A stretch of 64,000 nucleotides of DNA from Dendrobium chrysotoxum (taxonomy: Eukaryota > Streptophyta > Magnoliopsida > Asparagales > Orchidaceae), in assembly GCA_019925795.1 (NCBI GenBank), contig CM034310.1, positions 8,842,869 to 8,906,868 of the forward strand. The letters run 5' to 3'. Below, piece after piece: positions 22,321 to 34,154 of the stretch. The notes beneath the pieces are model-generated. The model was not told the origin of the DNA. It searched no databases and saw nothing but the letters and a program-made list of their open reading frames with translations. Within the stretch, counting starts at the first letter, position 1. Each line of letters starts with the position of its first letter. The translations under genes were made by a program, and so were the position numbers.

Positions 22321-24137
22321 TCATGGATTAGCTTTGGGAACCCAAGTGAGTTTGGGTTCCACATCATGCTTATATGAATGAAATGTATGCATGTTATGCT
22401 GTGATGAATGCGATTTTGGTCTCCACACTAGATGTGTCCTATAGCGAATTGAGCACGTGCGAGCTATGTGACCTAGCATGCCACAAGAATAACATCTAAC
22501 ACCTGGAAATGGGTTCACTAATCTACGAGGGTAGTAGTGCCTATTTCTGGGTTTGGATGATGCATGCCGTGCTGGTTTTGAATGAGATGATTCACATGGT
22601 GGAGGCTGAAAGAATTCAGCAAACGTGGGAGGTTTTTTGTTATTCTCGTATGCATGAAGTTTTTCATTTAAAATTTATTCTCTTGATTAAGACTAGCATA
22701 TTTGAATCTCAATGCATGCTCACTACTACTAAGTTCCCCTGATAGTTCTTCTAGTTCCTTAAATGCATTATCTAATTCAACATGTGATGATTTCAAGGTA
22801 TCGTGTGCAGTGGTTAACTCAATATGCTTCTTGTTTAATGCATCGTATTCATCAAGCAAAGACATATGATCTTTATCTAAGTCAGAAAAATTCTTTACTA
22901 CACTAGCATGCTCCTTTTATAAAGTACTAAACTCAATATTAAGACTAACATGCTTTTTCTTCAATTTTCTATACGAGTCATGGATTTTTTCAGAAATAAC
23001 AAGCAGTTCATCATAAGACAGTTGACATACCTCATCTTGATCTGATTGATCAAGATTATCATTAGTCATAAGACACAGATTCGTTACCTCCTCCTCTGCT
23101 TCTTCTTCCGATGATTCTGAGGCAAAGTCGGCCCAAAATGCTTTCTGAGTCTTAAACTTGCCCTTCTTGAACTTTGATCTTTCCTCACCCTTCTCCTTGG
23201 TTTGATGAGTTTTGATGTTGGGGCAATCAGCTCGGAGATGATCGGGTTTCCTGCACTCAAAGTAAATTGTTTCAGATGCAACCTTAGTATACTTTGAGTT
23301 CTTACCTTTGTTCCAATTGCTTTGATGATGGCGCTGCTTTCTTTTCAAAAAATTTTTGAACTGACGAGTCATCAAAGCTATGTCGTCATCTTCCTCCGCT
23401 GCTGAGCTGTCACTTTCAGAATTGTTTGCTTTTAAAGCCACTGCTTGCTCCTTTTTCTTTTCACCTGCATCACTTTGTCGTTGACTCACTCCTTGCTCGT
23501 AGGCAATGAGTGACCCAAGCAAATTATCAATAGAATAAACATTTAGGTCTTTTGACTCAGTTATTGCAGTGATTTTAGCATCGTATGAGCTAGGCAAACA
23601 TCGCAGTATTTTGTTTACTTTTTCTGAGTTAGACAACTCTCTTCCTAAAGCATGCAGTGATGTTACAATCTGGGTGAATCGAGTGTACATGTCAGATATA
23701 GTTTCACTAGGTTTCATGCGGAATAGTTCGTAATCATGTAACAGTATGTTCAACCTAGATTGTTTGAACTCACTAGTTCCTTCGTACGTGATACACAGTT
23801 TGTCCCAAATTTGTTTACCAGTAGTACAAGTTGATACTCGCATATAGTCTTCTGATTTTAATGCACAAAAGAAATAATTTAGACATTTAGCATTTAGTTG
23901 TGCAAATTCTCTATCCTCAATGCTCCATTCATTAAATGACAGTTCAGTTTTAACTCCATTCAACATACAAAATGGTGCAGAATAACCTTCTTGGACTAAC
24001 ATCCACATGCGATAGTCTAAAGACTGTAAAAATGTAGACATGCGTATTTTCCAAAAATCAAACGGTATGTTGTCAAATAAAGGTGGACGAGTTATGGAAT
24101 AACCCTCCGTAGTGTTACGGTTACCAAATTGAGCCAT
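22321..24137 (-). pseudogene. gag of copia-1
   Basis: ATG at 24137, 43 bases after the PBS. Residues 1-406 are the UBN2-type capsid/nucleocapsid of plant copia elements (WKIRMSTFLQSLDYRMW, then KIWDKL-like and NILLHDYELFRMKP). The zinc knuckle near 23230-23268 reads YFECRKPDHLRADC, the first cysteine being replaced by tyrosine. A TAA at 22917-22919 interrupts the frame, a one-base loss near 22668 shifts it, and a second knuckle CYSCGMLGHIARTC (near 22450-22500) is intact. The frame ends at a TGA shared with copia-2 and copia-3. A coiled-coil-like acidic stretch lies between the knuckles. Confidence 0.9.
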
Positions 24138-24196
24138 GGATCTTACGTTTCTAGGTTTTCTAAAACACTATTTTGAAACCCCGCTCTGATACCACT
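24138..24196 (-). other. leader and tRNA-Met primer-binding site of copia-1
   Basis: Minus strand TGGTATCAGAGC at 24194-24183, complementary to the 3' end of initiator tRNA-Met, two bases inside the 5' LTR. It primes first-strand DNA synthesis. The short leader ends at the gag ATG. Confidence 0.95.
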
Positions 24197-26171
24197 TGAA
24201 AGTACGAGATGCGCCAAGAGGGGGGGTGAATTGGTATTTTAAAAATTTAACCCTACACAAGAGTTCTAATTTTTTTTGTATTTTTAAAACATAATTTAAC
24301 GACTAATGTGCGGAAGCAAATACAACATTCACAACGATGAAATTGATAGTTCAATTTAGATTTTACACTATAATATTTAAATACTGATTTTTCACCAAGC
24401 AATTAAAACGCACAATATTAAAGCATGAAAATTAAAGTACGGTAAACAGGAAAAAACACACAAGAGATTTTTATAGTGGTTCGGTCACTTGACCTACGTC
24501 CACTCCCCGGAGTTCTCTACTCCTGGATTTGCACCAGTAAGAGTTGACTCTTCTTTTGCCCCCACAGCAAGGCGGAGAAGCCTTTACAATACTCACTTTC
24601 ACCTCCCTCGGTGCGGCGGAATACCAAACGCTATGTCACCCTCCTGATAACGGCAGCGGACCTTCTCCTTTTTCTCCCTCCTGGAGAAGGCAGAGTACCT
24701 TGGCGATGTTGATCTTGAAGTGACTCTTCCCTCGAGAACTTTCTTGAAGCTTCCAAAGCCACAAGAGGAGCAAAGCATGCAGCTAGCTTGGAGCCACCGT
24801 GTGATCCCCTCACACTACTTCTCCCTCACGCTCAAGCTCACCTTCACCTTCCTCTCTCAAGCTCTAGATCTCTCCAAAAACATCTCTCTACCGAATCCCC
24901 TTCTTTTTCCTCCAAGCCTCTCACAGCAAAGGATTGATCAACAACTCCCTAAAGAAAATTTTAAGTTGTTTTTATATTAGGCTTCAGAAAACCCTAAAAG
25001 TTTCAACTTTTGCGTTTCTATTCGTACAGTATGATTTATAATCGTACAGTACGATCAGTTCAATTACAGCTCCGTCCAGTACGAGTACAGACGAACAGGT
25101 ATCGCATTTTATTCATATCGTACAGTATGATATGTATATCGTACAGGATGATACTGTTGATTCGTACTGTTCGTATGGGATGAACTGTGGGACGAACCTC
25201 GGGACGAAAGAACTCGTCTCTGTTAGTCATCCAGCACTCATTGAATCGTACAGTACGAATAGTGTTTTTCATGATATCGTCCTGTATGATAAGAATATCG
25301 TCCAGGATGAATAGTACAAAAATTCTTGGGATCGTCTGGTACGATCGCTGGGACGAAGGAAATCATCTCTGATAATCGTCCAGCACTCCACCAGTCGTAC
25401 AGTACGATCAGTTCATTTCTTGATATCGTCCCGTACGATATGAATATCGTCCAGGACGAACAGAACAAAAAACCTTGGTTTCGTCTGGTACGATCTCTGG
25501 GACGAATGAAATCGTCTCTGTAAGTCGTACAGTACGATATATTATCGTACAGTACGATCTACATATAAAATAGAAACCAACGTTTATTTCCTGATTAGGG
25601 AGATAATTTTGGCAAGTTTTAATTAATCGTACAGTATGAACTGTATCGTACAGTACGATCAGTTTAGAAAATCAAATTCAAAAACTTACCAAACTTATTC
25701 TGGCGGTTAGGGTTTCACAATTACATATTATCGTACAGTACGATATGTATCGTACAGTACGATAAGTTTGTAAACTTAATTATTTGAAAATTAGCCGTTA
25801 GCCTGAGTATTTTTAATTAATCGTACAGTACGATTCAACGTCGTACAGTACGATGTGCTTAAAAAAAATTAATCATTTTAAAAGAAAATTCTCCCCCTGT
25901 GTGTGTGCATGGTTGCTCCTTTCACATGCATTCTTCTGTGGCAGACTCAAAAAAGAAAAAAATAATAAAGAAATAAAAATTACAGACTCTTCAACATCCT
26001 ATTCTACCCGATTTGAGTCTCCAGCAATCTTTAGCAGTGTGCATCTGACCTAAAATATTAGTGCTCATATACATAGATTAAACATTTGTAATCTAACAGA
26101 AGTCTATATGTACTCAGTAAGTATTAGTTGTCACCATCAAAATTAAGTGCTCGGGATCCTGGATTTCAACA
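24197..26171 (-). repeat. 5' LTR of copia-1
   Basis: Direct repeat of 15350-17323, same ends. Palindrome array 25022-25855; TATA-like box 24977-24969. Differences to the partner are mostly C/T and G/A, often at CpG within the palindromes (for example CGTACAGTACGA versus CGTACAGTATGA near 25022). It should drive transcription toward gag. ORFs 24631-25523 are chance frames. Confidence 0.95.
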
Positions 26172-26690
26172 TAAATTTTGATTTTAAAAATATTACCTAA
26201 ATTTTGATTGGCGGTTGAGATCATAATTTCAACTGATCATCCTGTGTGATATGGATTGTACAATACGATTAGTTCAAATTATGATAATTATCAAAATTAG
26301 TCATTTTAATGATTTTCTGATCAACTAATCATACAATATATTATTGATCGTACAGTATAGTTAGTTCAAAAAATTATACTCCTAATTTTCTCACTGTCTC
26401 ACTCCCTTGAGTGTGTGTATGCACGGTCACTAAGTTTAGCATTCACCAGTTACATGATTTGACTCAAGAAATGTAAAAATAATCAAAAGAAAAATTATAG
26501 ACTTTTTAGGACACTTAACCCTATTCTACCCAGTCTTGAGCTTATCAATTTGCATAGTGTACGATGGACCTAAAATGTTAGTGCATAAGAAAATATATAT
26601 GCAATAATAATAATAACATTAGATATCATAGTAAAGAATTCAATAATATTTATTATCATCAAAATCTCAATAATCAGATTCAAATTTATA
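26172..26690 (-). repeat. copia-2 3' LTR, second part (U3 start)
   Basis: Continues the LTR interrupted at 15349; begins with the duplicated TAAAT. It matches 47600-47964 (shared 'gtgtacgatggacctaaaatgtta'). LTR end placed at 26690 by comparison with ...GATTTGCA at 47964. A few decayed GTAC palindromes remain (26240-26350). Confidence 0.8.
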
Positions 26691-26844
26691 ACAAATTAGT
26701 AAGTACAAACTACCAATAACAGGTTACTCACACTTTTGACATCACCAAAAAGGTTGAACAACCATACAACACATTAAAACCAAATAGACAACACAATAAA
26801 AATAGAAAATTATGGACACTAAAACTAAAAATAAGACACACTAA
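26691..26844 (-). other. 3' spacer of copia-2 with decayed polypurine tract
   Basis: 'actcacacttttgacatcacc' (26726-26746) lines up with the second polypurine tract of copia-1 at 17571-17586; its G run has been interrupted. Nothing else seen. Confidence 0.6.
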
Positions 26845-27914
26845 AAATAGGAAGGTCCCTTATTAGGTGGACGTGGTGGTGGTGGTGGTGGTGGTTGGAA
26901 GTATCAATGAATAGAAGTGAATTCCTCTCCAAACCAAGCTATATTATTTTCATGTTGCTGGTGTTGCTATGCTAAGTAGGTGTTGAAATGAGTCTCCCAC
27001 TAATCAAATCTCTGAAGTAGTGCATCTTATTGAGAGGTCTTATGAACAGGTGCTAGTGCTGGACCTCCCTCTGCCTCCTTTAGTTCAGGGTCAATATAGT
27101 GAACATTTCTATGACGAGTGCTATGAAAGATATGGAAGGAGCTGTTTGAGTAGAAAATTCAAAGATGTTTTGGGGGTGCAAGGAATTGGAAATTATATTT
27201 AGATTCTAAAATGAAAGCAATGATTTGACCTAATGCAATAATTGACTTTTATTTATTTCTATGATCTCTAATGTAAATAAGATGCTCAAGGTATCAAATA
27301 ATTAAATTAGTTGTATTGAATTCAATTTTAGCTATTATAAAACAAGTGGTGAGGGATAAAAGAGGTGTGATGTTTATCTGATCACCAGCTTTTGAAATGA
27401 TTGAGTTTTAAAGGATATCATGTATAATTTAGGCATCTTGAACTAAGGTATTAATGTGAAAAATGTGGTAGTAGACTAACGACTCCATAAGGGTAGTGGT
27501 TGTAAGTGTCCAATTAGAGCCAAGGAGAAAGGCTAAAGAGTGAACTTTTTTGCCAGTGGTAAAAAGGTGTAGGAATTGGTCAAAGTCTTGGTAAGTGATT
27601 TCGACAGGCCTTCTCTTGACATGGGATCGGAGGGAAGTGCCCTCATTATTGATTTAAAGACTTGCAAAGAATTCAAAAAAGAGTTTTGAGTTGAAAGGGT
27701 AGGCAAGTGTGATAATGAATTGAAAGGTGGTGCGTGGGAAGAAAGTGAGTACCTGGAAGTTTAGAACTTCATGATTTATGATTTTTGAGGGTGTGATCCT
27801 AGTATCCTTGTAACGATTGTATGCTTCTTTGTCAGCTACTTCAACGAAGCAAGGGTCCACGAGATGTTGAGAGGAGCTTCTAATAAGAGCTCTTGATCGC
27901 TTTCCATTAGCCAT
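26845..27914 (-). pseudogene. ORF3 remnant of copia-2
   Basis: Open frame from ATG at 27914 to 27654 aligns with copia-1 ORF3: KEAYNRYKDTRITPSKI, LNFQVLTFFPRTTFQFI and FNSKLFFEFFASL match the same positions. Downstream (27650-26845) the rest is present in broken frames, ending in a (GGT)n run at 26873-26895 that encodes the proline run on the minus strand. Conservation of this ORF at the same place in two diverged elements supports it as a real element gene. Confidence 0.7.
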
Positions 27915-27990
27915 GTTAGGAGTAAGATCTTAGGGAGGAATGAAGAAGATTAAAAAGAGTTGAGTGAAGAAAAACCTTATTTTCCTTCCA

Positions 27991-28420
27991 TTTAAATAGA
28001 AATCGGCCATATCACACAGTACGATATGGTATCATACAATATAATCGAGTGCATTCAATTCATCCAGTTTGATCAGTCAAAAAAGGTGATCTTATTATAT
28101 AGTATGATAAGAATAGTACTGGATGATCAGTGAAAAGACAGTCATCCCAAGGAGTCAGCTTGAATGATTGTTGACTGGTTAGATCATCCTATACGAACAG
28201 TTTTTCATACAGTACGATACAATATTTAATATCATACCAGTCAAATTCAATTCATCCAATGCTTTATGCCACGTGTATCATACAGTACAAATTAGGTGTT
28301 CATGCAATGTAATCAATAATAATTGATCAATCAGAGCCGTTGGATGTGTTGTGAGCAATAATGTGATATGTTGTGAATATCGTACAGTATGATGTGGGAT
28401 AGTACAGTATGATGTGAGAA
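27991..28420 (-). promoter_or_regulatory. candidate internal promoter of ORF3 (copia-2)
   Basis: Decayed GTAC palindromes (for example near 28010-28024, 28200-28215, 28380-28410) followed by minus-strand TATTTAAA (27998-27991), 77 bp from the ORF3 start at 27914. Spacing is identical to copia-1 (18671 to 18594). Confidence 0.5.
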
Positions 28421-28559
28421 TTTTTTTGGATTATGTGTGATGATCAAAAAAACTTCATAAAAAGGAAAATAAAAATAGAAAAACCATATCACAAAAACAA
28501 ATAAGATGACACAAACAATCACAAAGCAAATTATAAAAAAATACACACAAAAATATTTA
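28421..28559 (-). other. copia-2 spacer, A-rich
   Basis: Corresponds to the homopolymer-rich spacer at 19131-19263 of copia-1. ORF 28331-28546 is low complexity. Confidence 0.5.
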
Positions 28560-28686
28560 TGTTTCCAATTTCTAAATCATCCTCATTCAAGCATGAATAG
28601 AATAACACCTAGTCTAGTCTTCAAGGTGCTAAAAGTTCAGAGGCTAGAGGTTTTATAAAGATATCTGCAAGTTAATTTTTAGTAGC
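28560..28686 (-). pseudogene. RNaseH C-terminus of copia-2
   Basis: Matches 19264-19365 of copia-1 (for example 'aagcatgaatagaataacacctagtctagtc' region, end of the pol frame). Broken off at 28686, where a 5.5-kb insertion starts; the reading continues at 34155. Confidence 0.75.
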
Positions 28687-29679
28687 TAGTTTACCTCCAT
28701 AGCAAAAAAAGATCAGAACAAAAGTATACCTTGGCTCTATTGAATGCTTCCCAGAATCCTGCTAGTTTTTCATTGAAATTCCCGCAAGAAATCCCGCAAA
28801 TGTCATATTGTTGTCAGCTCTATCAAAATCTCAAGTATGTCACTGACTATCTCGATAGAACCTCTATTCTCATTGTTAAAATGAGACCCTCTAGAGCCTT
28901 CTTTGCCTCTTGACTACATGCAAAAACTACTGTAATTCTGATCCTCTACTTTGATGCCTCTCCCACTCGTGAGCTTCCTCTTCTATGTTCTCTTCCTTCC
29001 ACACTTCATATCTTCCACAAGCCACAAGCAATAAGTTGAACCCAGTCTAACCCATCTCGCCTCTTCCCATATCCATCTCCTTAACTCGATGTTAATCTCC
29101 AACCAAATCGCAAGCAGCCTACTTGTAAGCCATCACCATTTCCAACCCTAGCCGCCTTCGACCGCACCAGTCCCAAGCCTTGTCATCCAAAACCCATTGA
29201 CCTCAAACCTTCAGATCACGTCTAATCCCAATTGACATTAGTTGTTAAAGTAAAAATCCCTATCAAACCCATAATGAAATGCCAACCTTGCGCTCAAAAT
29301 TCTGTAAAACCTATCAGCCAGTAGCTTTCGTCCGGCCTTAACCTTTGAACCCATTGCCTGCTTTGCCCTAGCCATCCGATTCCTTAAGCCACCACCTACC
29401 TTGCCGACTAAACTCCTCCAGATTCTATCGCCTCCTTCTCTTTACTGCACCCATCTCGCTTCTTCTGGTAAGCCTCAATGCCGCCACCTCCTCTTCCCAG
29501 ACCCCCATGCCGATGGCTCTCTTCCATAGCCGTAATGACCAGACCCATCTCCTGAAGCCATCTCCCATTCCTTGCCAATTTATACCAGATATAGTTCTCT
29601 AGGTCTATATTTTTTCTTTATTTTTTATTTCCTAATTACTATTAGTGATTATTATAATTATTATAATTACTAGTAGTAA

Positions 29680-29880
29680 AGTTAATATATGTATGTATAT
29701 ATATATATAAATGAGGAAGTATTTCAAAAAAAAGAAAGAAAAAAGGGAAAAATGAAAAAGAAATGGGAGATTTAAAAAAAAAAGAGAGATTAAAAAATGG
29801 AAAAAAAAAAGAAAGAAAAAAAGTTTCAAAAAAAAGGGGGAGAAAAGAGTAAAAAAGAAAAAAATTTAAAAAAATGAGAA
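29680..29880. repeat. low-complexity TA and purine tract
   Basis: A short (TA)n run at 29690-29709 followed by ~160 bp of nearly pure A/G on the plus strand. ORF 29632-29829 is its translation shadow. Confidence 0.8.
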
Positions 29881-31079
29881 GAGAAATGTGTTTTTATGCA
29901 TTTTGTAACATATGCATTTGTATGTATTTCCACCTTTGCCGTCATCGTCGCCATCGCACAGGTACAATGTTCCAAATTTTTTGAAAACCCATCCTCGGCA
30001 CTTTTAGCATAGCGAACAACCACCCAAGCGCACTTTTCTTAGCACGGTGGGAGAAAGTTCATTGCGGTGCTTATGGCGAGGCAGGTAATCTTCAAAAAGT
30101 CCTATTTTTTGTGTTTGTGGTGTGCAAGGGACCACCTATATATGATTTTCTTAACATGGTGGGAGGGAACTTGGTGTGGTACTTTTGGCGAGGCAGGCGA
30201 TGCTTGTGCGTGCTTTTCTTAGCACGGTGAACAAAAAAATATAAGTACCCGTACATGCCTCAGTGCCATCAAGAAAATAACTATATTTTCAAACATGCAC
30301 TTTTGAATACCCATGCATGCCTTTTTTTTGTCATGGTGGGGCATAAGAATTATGGCCGTGATGTCACCCGACACTGACCTTGCACGTCTTTCTTAATGTG
30401 GCAGATAGGCTAAGACTCCTGTAGTCTCCCCTAAATGATGGACACGTTCGGGAGGCTGCCAAAATTCCATCTAAAAATGCATAAGACTTGGATGATTATA
30501 GGGGACATAACTTGAACTCAAACTAAATGAAATAACAAGACTTGAACTATACAAGATGACAGGGGACTTGAATGAAATACAAAATCTTTGAACTTGAAAA
30601 GACCACAGGGAATCAGACTTTAATTTAGTAAACACATAATTACATCAATTCAAAGGCTAATTAAAGAACTAAATCATTCTAATGAATAATCAATAACCAA
30701 ACAAAGAACTTATCAACTTCAACATAGCTTACTTTAGAATGATTGCAACAAATTTAACCTATCTGCGAGCATGCATTAAAAAAAATGCAAATGAACATGC
30801 AAGAATCCCTTGTGGATAAAGAACCCCAAGGATAATCCGATTGTAAGTAAAGATCAGAGTAAGAGATATGATGGAAAGTTCACAAGTAATAGCATAAGAT
30901 CTATAATCATTTGCCCTCTACAAATAGTGAAATTTGACAAAAAATGAGTATGACATTTTGATGCATTCAATGTGTTTGGAGTGAATGAAGTAAATGTACA
31001 ATTAATGGTATTCAACTCCAAGCAAGCATGTTAGCTTGACAAAAAATAATAATACTTCATGAGGCAAGCTTACTAGTAC

Positions 31080-32640
31080 TTGTGGAAGTCCCGAGGAGCC
31101 ACTGTAGAAGACTCCTTATTTATACAATAGTCCACCTACATTAATGAATTGTTCATAAACAATAATAAGAGTAATACAACTAGTGAGGATCTAGAATCCA
31201 TCATATACACAATGCCTCGCCTTTAGGCAGAAGAAAAAACTTGAAGTCTGAACATTGTATATTGTGGATGGATAAGGGCAACAGGCTTTAATGAAAGTAT
31301 CAATATTGCCTTTATATGTTATTCCATAAGCGACAACAGGAGAATTGCAATGAACATTGATACTTGTAGTACTAAAAAATTCATGATGAATGTTTGCAAG
31401 CAACTGTAGGAGACTTATTATGCACATTAGTTTACCTATAATCTCCTATAGTTGGTTGGCAGACAATGTATAATGGACACTAGATCTTTCCTTATAGTCA
31501 ATAACTAGTTAATGGTAATAAAATGCACTAATCCCTTATAAATAGAGGTGATCAGTAGGCAAAAAATGCAAACATTTACAAGCTGCTACAAGGATCTTTA
31601 AACATCATGATGCTCTTTCACTCGACATTAGTTAGTCAGTAAATGAAAGCTATAGTCTCCTATAAGCATTGAAAATTAGTGTATGATGAACGTAGCAGTG
31701 CTTTACAATCGACATCCGAGTAGATTTAATGATAGCCTTTAGGACAATCATGTAGGAAGAGATGGTTGCCCCCACTATATCTATATGCAAGCATTGACAG
31801 AAGTTTTTAATGAGCACATTAGCTTACTTGTAGATAATGACGGTAGGTAAGATGTGAAAGCAATGATCTCTTTACAACCAACACCAGGTGTCTAGAAGAT
31901 ATAAGTGACAGTTGCTGCAAGAATTGGAAGATATGCAAGCTCCTACAAGTCATCATAAAAGACCTATCATATGCTCAGCATGCTAACCACAAGCAAATAT
32001 AGAAAAGTCCTCACTCATATTCCAGTCCACTCATGGGTGATGATAATTAATGTGCAGTGGATGTTAATTCATCCCTACAATCGATAACCACAAAGCATTA
32101 GTCAAATATGCTGGCCCTTTATAACTAAGGATAGAAGATCTGCAAAGCATATAAGCTCTCTATGAATACAGACGTATGTACCACATGCCACCTGTGGGTA
32201 GATGTAGAAAGGCTTCAGTAAATGCATTATACAGTAGTCATTTTCAATCTATGAAGGAAAACATCTACCAGCCTACCTGCAGTAATGGTGGATGTACTGT
32301 ATGGGCCAAAGACCACGGCAAAATGCATAAAGAATACGGCAAATACAAGTTCCTACAAGCTTCTGTAGGAAACCCGCTATACACTTAACATGCCATCTAC
32401 AAGAAGGATGCAAGGGAACTTTAGTAGATAGCAACATCTACTAGTGAGAGCAGGAGATTCATTAGTGCATAATAATTTTCCTACAGAAAGCAATAAGCAG
32501 TGCACAACAGTCTACCTATACAAAGCAATAGACAATTTGCAGTACCACGCCACCGAATCTGCAACACTCATATAAGCAGATAGAAGGCGTCTACAGGCTT
32601 TTGTATATAGCATTGGGGCACAACTGGATGTTGATTATTC
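31080..32640. repeat. degenerate ~175-215 bp tandem repeats
   Basis: A landmark 'ctttacaatcgacatc' recurs in decayed form at about 31492, 31707, 31882 and 32070, together with repeated 'caagctcctacaag' and 'gcatgctaacc' type words. Units are irregular and diverged. Open frames here (31191-31427, 32176-32388) are not supported as genes. Confidence 0.5.
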
Positions 32641-34154
32641 CCATAATTGATCAATGCTAAATGCTTATGAAAATGCCTCCACACATGCACTATAATATGT
32701 ATACACATAAACACAGTGAAATGCATATTCAATCAAACACTCGCATGGGCTCCGATGAGCATGTTATCGGTATACACGTGATATCTAGGGATGCTGTACG
32801 GGTCCATAAATGAACCCTAGTTCAAGCCCAATCCTTCTATATGGATAAGCAGAGCTCAATACAGCTCAAATTATTAAATAGATATATGGTCAAGGTATTG
32901 ATCAAAATATCTTTTTTATACATTCATATTAGGCCTTCAAGGCCTATGAACAATGAAATTCACCAACAAAGGTTTGAAGCCTACAAAACATGATCCATAA
33001 TCGCCAAGTTGATAGAGTTGAAAAGGTTCAATCCTCAAATGCAAATGACCCCACATACCTCGATGATGGCCTATTGTACGTAGATCTCATTCGGAGGGGT
33101 TAATTCTAAATACTCTACACTTTCAAATACCACCCAAATTCCCACAAAATCCAAAATTTTAAAAATATTGAAATTTCAAAATCTAAGGTATTTAAAATAG
33201 AAAATTCAACCATCAATGCATAAAGATAAACCCATCCACTTTTCATAACTATTTTCCAAGGTGGATAAATCTAAATATCACTTCAGCTCACAAAGAGCTA
33301 ATGTCTGGTCAAGAATATCACTAGGATTCATTCTTAAACTATTTCTTACTAGTAAGGATGTGGTAGTTATCCTCTAACTTATGAATTTGCCACCAAATGG
33401 CACTGTAGGTAAACAGTTATGACCGGGGCTCTATAAAATTGAGTGGTTTGCCACCAAATGGCACCACTATATTATAGTTATGGCCAAAGCCCGTATACTC
33501 CTCAATGGCATTAAATCCTTGAGATATGAATCAATAGGATATAATTGATAGGATACAAAGCCCTCTGTTAGCTAAGGTAGATTCAAATTTATCCCCTTAG
33601 ATAAATACTCATCCTAGATCTACAAGGTTCCCATGGATAAAGCAACCCATGGCTACCGACAAGGATGTTTCTGTCAGGTTGGGTCGACTACCTCCTCTGA
33701 CTAAGTAAATCTAGGACCACAATGGCTCGGGATGATGGAACCATGGGATCTTGATCTGGTCTATCATCCATTCCCCCGTCATCCCTTTATATGCAAGATA
33801 TTAAAATTTTTAATTTTAAATAACAAATCTTTTAACCTTCCAAAACTTTAACCCATGTTGTTACTATACGTCCGATACTAGGTATCTACAGATACAATAT
33901 ATCTGATTGATGACTAGCCTTAATCGAAAGTTCTCTCTCATTATCAAGAGGGGTAATTAATTATAAGGGATTGCGCCCATGGGAAACCAGAACTCTGATC
34001 ATAAAGTCCTTGCAAAATAAGGGCAAAATCTCTGGGTAGTGTCTGATCTATAAATCTAATCTGCCTTCACAAAATTTATCCCAAAACTTAATTTATTAAA
34101 ACACCCCTAAAAAGAAATGGGGAGGCCGGATCAAATTTTTAGAGCCCACATAGC

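Larger units (their letters stand above)
15350..26171 (-). mobile_element. copia-1: near-complete Sirevirus-like Ty1/copia element
   Basis: A 10.8-kb element bounded by two LTRs of 1974 and 1975 bp, both TGAAAGTACGAG...GGATTTCAACA, and by an exact 5-bp target duplication TAAAT (15345-15349 and 26172-26176). On the minus strand it has PBS for initiator tRNA-Met, gag, protease, integrase, RT and RNaseH, a palindrome-rich spacer, an extra ORF3 and several polypurine tracts. Long LTRs, the extra ORF and multiple polypurine tracts fit Sirevirus. LTR identity is about 96% over the first 120 bp by eye, so it is clearly younger than its host copia-2. Nonsense codons and one frameshift make it non-autonomous now. 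Confidence 0.95.
28687..34150 (-). mobile_element. 5.5-kb non-coding insertion in copia-2 RNaseH
   Basis: Interrupts the RNaseH homology exactly; TAGC flanks both ends (28683-28686 and 34151-34154; five-base form gtagc/atagc). On the minus strand the end at 34150 reads TGTGGGCTC, so an LTR-type element or a solo LTR is possible, but the other end (TAGTTT, i.e. ...AAACTA) does not give CA. Inside: a GC-richer stretch 28730-29600, a purine-strand-biased run 29720-29880, a ~115-bp repeat near 30030-30230, and degenerate ~190-bp repeats over about 31.1-32.6 kb. No coding motif of any transposon was found; class unknown. Confidence 0.6.

Noticed and set aside
31191..32388. ORFs at 31191-31427 and 32176-32388 as genes
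   Set aside because: They sit in degenerate tandem repeats, show no domain and have no homologous frame in neighbouring units.
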